A DNA stretch of 10,247 bases, taken from NCBI GenBank assembly GCA_002435545.1, contig DJNB01000150.1, positions 1 to 10,247 on the forward strand, written 5' to 3'. The notes under the pieces are model-generated. The model saw only the letters and a list, made by a program, of their open reading frames with translations, ran no database searches and was not told the DNA's origin. The translations under genes and the position numbers were made by a program. Below, piece by piece: positions 7,367-10,247 of the stretch (positions within the stretch are counted from its first letter, which is position 1; the number at the start of each line of letters is the position of its first letter). This DNA comes from Lachnoclostridium sp. UBA6475. GTDB lineage: Bacteria; Bacillota; Clostridia; Lachnospirales; Lachnospiraceae.

Positions 7367-8680
7367 TCAGACACGGTCAAGGTATTTTTCCACTTCCCAG
7401 GCAGTTACCTGTCGTGAAAATTCTTCCCATTCATCTGTTTTTTCGTTGATAATGATCTGGGAAAGTGTTTTCCCGATCACCTGCTGCAAAAATTCATCTT
7501 CTTCAAAAGCGCGTATTGCCTCTCTCAGATTTCGCGGCAAAATATCAAATTTTACCTTATCTTCTTCGGATACATCATCCATACATACCGGCGGCTCGAG
7601 TTCCTTTCGGATTCCCTCCAATCCCGCCGCGAGACATCCTGCCAGCACCAGATACGGATTGCTTGCTCCGTCCGGGCTTCGTAAGATGACACGGGATCCG
7701 ATCGTTCCGACATTGGTCAGCCGAATCAGCGGTGTGCGGTTTGTCCGCGACCAGGTAATGTCTACCGGTGCATTGTAACCGGGAACCAGTCTCTTGTAGG
7801 AATTGATGATCGGATTATTGATCAATGTCAATCCTTTGATGTGCTGAATAATTCCTGCCATAAAATGGTAAGCCTCTTTACTCAGTCCATCTTCTGCCGA
7901 AGTATCGGTAAATATATTTTTTCCATCTTTACATAAAAACATATTCAAACTCATCGCCGATCCCTTTAATCCGTATTTTGGTTTCGGCATAAAGGTCGCA
8001 TGCAGTCCATGGCGTTTTGCCACTGTGCGGACCGTAAGTTTAAATGTCATAATGTTATCTGCCGTACGAAGTCCCTCATCAAACATAAAATCGATATGAT
8101 GCTGTGCCACTTCATTGGAGTGGTAGGAACTTTCCATGACAAATCCCATTTCCTCTAAAGAAAGGACCATGTCACGTCTTGCATTTTCCCCGGAATCCAG
8201 CGGTCCAATGTCAAAAAATCCACCTTTTTCATTGGAATTTGTCGTCGGCTGCCCATCTTCATCCGTATCAAATAAAAAGAATTCGTTTTCCGGTCCTACG
8301 TTAAAAGTATATCCCTCTTTTTCTGCTTGTTCAAGTACATTTTTTAAAATTCGTCTCGGATCTGCCTCATATGGTGTCCCATCCGGGTTCAGCACGTCAC
8401 AGATAAATCGTGCCACACGGCCTCTCTGCGGACGCCACGGGAAAATGGTAAATGTGTCAAGATCCGGTGCCAGGATAAACTCTGACAAATCTTTGGTATC
8501 ATATCCCTGAATGGCAGCTCCATCAAACACGACGCGGTTTTCCAAGATCCGATCCAGATGATTCGCCGTCATCGCAATATTTTTTAATGCTCCAAAACTG
8601 TCTACAAATTGAAGTCTGATAAATTCTACATCTTCCTCTTCTACTAATCGGTAGATATCCTGCTTTGTATAATTTGCCAT
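7367..8680 (-). CDS. Type I glutamine synthetase homologue with altered active site (possible pseudoenzyme)
   Basis: The 437-residue product follows the Bacillus GlnA pattern from MANYTKQDI to WEVEKYL with almost no gaps. Kept features include FDG near D53, GPENEFFLF with E131 and E133, TFKL...KRHGLHATFMPKP, NSYKRLVPGY, NRTPLIR and SNPYL. Compared with B. subtilis GlnA, in a constant one-residue register, E189 becomes S188, E196 becomes H195, H245 becomes S244, flap E304 becomes N303, and E333 becomes I332. These residues hold the active-site metals or close the glutamate site, so normal ATP-dependent glutamine synthesis looks unlikely. The frame is intact, which argues against simple decay. 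The upstream in-frame ATG at 8692 overlaps the GAGG site, so MANYT (8680) is the start. I withhold the symbol glnA because of these changes. It may be a regulatory paralogue acting with the ANTAR protein, or an enzyme with changed chemistry. Confidence 0.9.
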   Translation of the reverse strand: MANYTKQDIYRLVEEEDVEFIRLQFVDSFGALKNIAMTANHLDRILENRVVFDGAAIQGYDTKDLSEFILAPDLDTFTIFPWRPQRGRVARFICDVLNPDGTPYEADPRRILKNVLEQAEKEGYTFNVGPENEFFLFDTDEDGQPTTNSNEKGGFFDIGPLDSGENARRDMVLSLEEMGFVMESSYHSNEVAQHHIDFMFDEGLRTADNIMTFKLTVRTVAKRHGLHATFMPKPKYGLKGSAMSLNMFLCKDGKNIFTDTSAEDGLSKEAYHFMAGIIQHIKGLTLINNPIINSYKRLVPGYNAPVDITWSRTNRTPLIRLTNVGTIGSRVILRSPDGASNPYLVLAGCLAAGLEGIRKELEPPVCMDDVSEEDKVKFDILPRNLREAIRAFEEDEFLQQVIGKTLSQIIINEKTDEWEEFSRQVTAWEVEKYLDRV

Positions 8681-8686
8681 AGTAAT

Positions 8687-8690
8687 CCTC
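8687..8690 (-). promoter_or_regulatory. Ribosome binding site deciding the glutamine synthetase-like start
   Basis: The minus strand reads ATGAGGATTACTATG. GAGG is 6 bases before the second ATG (8678-8680) and overlaps the first one. Family members also begin at the equivalent of the second ATG (MA-Y-T). Confidence 0.7.
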
Positions 8691-8727
8691 ATTTCTGCAT
8701 ATTATTTTGCGCTTTTTTCGCACGATA

Positions 8728-8761
8728 GGGACTGACATCTCTTGTACTCGGTGCCAGCCCC
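8728..8761 (-). promoter_or_regulatory. Leader hairpin between gltD and the glutamine synthetase-like gene
   Basis: In the minus-strand RNA GGGGCUGGCA (8761 down to 8752) pairs with UGUCAGUCCC (8737 down to 8728) over 10 bp, including two G-U pairs, with a 14-base loop. No U-run follows, so it is not an ordinary terminator for gltD. It could be an mRNA-stability or processing element, or part of a protein- or ligand-responsive leader. Its loop does not fit the ANTAR hexaloop rule. No convincing promoter was found in the 104-base gap. Confidence 0.5.
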
Positions 8762-8784
8762 TAATTTCCTATTTGCATTCTCTA

Positions 8785-10247
8785 TTATCCGAGGTTTGAA
8801 TACCCCATCAAATCCTGATCTACTGCTTTGGCAACTTCGCGTCCTTCGCGGATTGCCCATACGACAAGAGACTGTCCACGGTGCATATCCCCTGCCACAA
8901 ACACACGGTCAGCGCTTGTTTTATACTGTCCCGGCTTCGTCGCAACATTGGTACGCTCCGTCAGTTTCAGTTCAAAATCTTTGGCGATATAATCCTGTGT
9001 TCCAAGGAATCCTGCCGCGATAAATACCAGATCCACATCCAGTACATATTCGCTTCCGGCGATCTCACTCATCTTCATGCGGCCTGTCTTCTCGTCTTTC
9101 TCCCAGGCAAGTTTTACACATTTTACCTGTTTGAGAACACCCTTGTCATCTTTGATAAACTCTTTGACCGTCGTCTCATAGATTCGAGGATCTTTTCCAA
9201 ACACAGCGATCGCTTCCTGCTGGCCGTAATCGGTCTTTAAGACTTTCGGCCACTCCGGCCATGGATTGCTCTCTGCACGTTCTTTCGGCGGCTGTGGCAT
9301 CATCTCTAACTGGACAACGCTCTTTGCGCCCTGACGGATGGAAGATCCGACACAATCGTTTCCGGTATCTCCTCCACCGATAACCAGCACATTTTTCCCT
9401 TTGGCATCTACAAAATCCGTAAATTCCGGATTCAATACATGTTTGGTAACACGGGTAAGATAATCTACTGCAAAATAAATTCCTTTGGCTTCTCTGCCGG
9501 GTGCTTTGATATCACGAGGATTGGATGCACCACATGTCAAGATCACGCGGTCAAATTTCTCCAGCAGCTGTTTGGCTTTGACATCTACACCGACATTCAC
9601 ACCGGTCTTAAATACGACGCCTTCTTGAGTCAGCACGTTTACTTTTCTTTCAATGACAGTTTTTTCCAGTTTCATATTTGGAATACCATACATCAAAAGT
9701 CCGCCCGGACGGTCGGAACGCTCAAACACGGTAACACTGTGTCCACGTTTGTTGAGCTGGTCAGCCGCTGCCAGTCCCGAAGGACCGGAGCCAATGATCG
9801 CTACTTTTTTACCCGTCCGCACTTTCGGAGGTTTTGCCTCCATCAAGCCGTTGGCATAGCCGTATTCAATGATTGCATTTTCATTTTCCTTGATCGTGAC
9901 CGGACTGTCATTCAAACCACAGGTACATGCAGCTTCACAAGGTGCCGGGCACACGCGGGAAGTAAATTCAGGAAAATTGTTTGTTTTCAGAAGTCTTCCC
10001 AATGCTTCTTCGTAATTATCCAGATACAAAAGATCATTCCATTCCGGACACATATTGTTCAATGGACATCCCGAAGCCATTCCTCCGATCATCATGCCGG
10101 ACTGGCAAAATGGGACTCCACAATCCATACATCTGGCTGCCTGTGCCTTTCTCTCCTCGTGAGACATCGGAACATGAAATTCATTGAAGTTCTTTATTCT
10201 CTCAAGTGGTGTGATCTCTTTGTTTCCTTTACGTTCATATTCTAAAA
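8785..10247 (-). CDS. gltD: Glutamate synthase (NADPH) small subunit, 5' end outside window
   Basis: GltD passes electrons from NADPH to the GltB large subunit, which converts glutamine and 2-oxoglutarate into two glutamates. The frame stays open past the internal ATG at 10167 up to the window edge, and the added residues, LEYERKGNKEITPLERIKNF, are typical GltD N-terminus. The true start is therefore just beyond 10247. About 486 residues are visible, close to complete for the family. The iron-sulphur region has CMDCGVPFC (visible residues 39-47), CPLNNMC and CPAPCEAACTCG. The FAD site is GSGPSG (about 152-157), the NADPH site is GGGDTGND (about 290-297), and the C-terminal AGDMHRGQSLVVWAI closes the flavin domain. 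gltB would be expected upstream. The glutamine synthetase homologue follows 104 bases downstream. Confidence 0.97.
   Translation of the reverse strand, partial: LEYERKGNKEITPLERIKNFNEFHVPMSHEERKAQAARCMDCGVPFCQSGMMIGGMASGCPLNNMCPEWNDLLYLDNYEEALGRLLKTNNFPEFTSRVCPAPCEAACTCGLNDSPVTIKENENAIIEYGYANGLMEAKPPKVRTGKKVAIIGSGPSGLAAADQLNKRGHSVTVFERSDRPGGLLMYGIPNMKLEKTVIERKVNVLTQEGVVFKTGVNVGVDVKAKQLLEKFDRVILTCGASNPRDIKAPGREAKGIYFAVDYLTRVTKHVLNPEFTDFVDAKGKNVLVIGGGDTGNDCVGSSIRQGAKSVVQLEMMPQPPKERAESNPWPEWPKVLKTDYGQQEAIAVFGKDPRIYETTVKEFIKDDKGVLKQVKCVKLAWEKDEKTGRMKMSEIAGSEYVLDVDLVFIAAGFLGTQDYIAKDFELKLTERTNVATKPGQYKTSADRVFVAGDMHRGQSLVVWAIREGREVAKAVDQDLMGYSNLG

Noticed and set aside
8701..8724. Short stem TGCG/CGCA around an A-run before the glutamine synthetase-like gene
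   Set aside because: Only 4 bp with a 7-base loop, and on the minus strand the run is A rather than T, so it is neither a terminator nor a clear ANTAR site.
10165..10167. ATG at 10167 as the start of gltD
   Set aside because: The frame continues upstream to the window edge with conserved GltD residues and there is no ribosome binding site before this ATG, so it is internal.
9439..10245. 268-codon plus-strand open frame opposite gltD
   Set aside because: It is antisense to conserved GltD sequence, has unnatural composition and no plausible family.

Overview
The window looks like chromosomal DNA from a low-to-mid GC Gram-positive anaerobe of the Clostridia, most likely Lachnospiraceae. The grounds are strong AGGAGG-type ribosome binding sites, clostridial-looking protein sequences, an ANTAR regulator next to a glutamine synthetase gene, and a phage fragment resembling tape-measure proteins of gut Clostridia phages. 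The genus cannot be fixed from the sequence alone.

There are two parts. From about 2415 to the right edge lies a compact nitrogen-metabolism cluster, all on the minus strand and transcribed right to left: gltD (small subunit of glutamate synthase, 5' end beyond the window), a type I glutamine synthetase homologue, an ANTAR-domain RNA-binding regulator, carA and carB. Gaps are 104, 65 (glnA-like to regulator), 18 and 15 bases, so the last three or four genes are probably co-transcribed. The theme is glutamine and glutamate flux: GltD makes glutamate from glutamine, CarA/CarB spend glutamine on carbamoyl phosphate, and the regulator belongs to a family that controls nitrogen genes by antitermination.

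The left part, about 1-2263, is visibly AT-rich and accessory. It holds a minus-strand pair (zinc-ribbon protein, then an unrecognised 287-residue protein) behind a plausible promoter, and a plus-strand frameshifted fragment of a phage tail tape-measure-like gene with neither end intact. The two parts meet at a 153-base structured spacer (2262-2414) at the 3' end of carB. It has a 15-bp inverted repeat enclosing a nested hairpin, with one arm present as a 20-base tandem duplication.

The most notable observation is the glutamine synthetase homologue. It aligns without gaps to Bacillus subtilis GlnA through the active site, yet five acidic or histidine residues needed for metal binding and catalysis are replaced (S188, H195, S244, N303, I332), while the fold-defining and arginine positions are kept. 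It is an intact ORF and is probably a pseudoenzyme or a strongly altered enzyme. Its neighbour, the ANTAR protein, has a receiver-like domain without the phospho-acceptor aspartate. Together they could form a ligand-sensing, phosphorylation-independent regulatory pair; that idea is inference.
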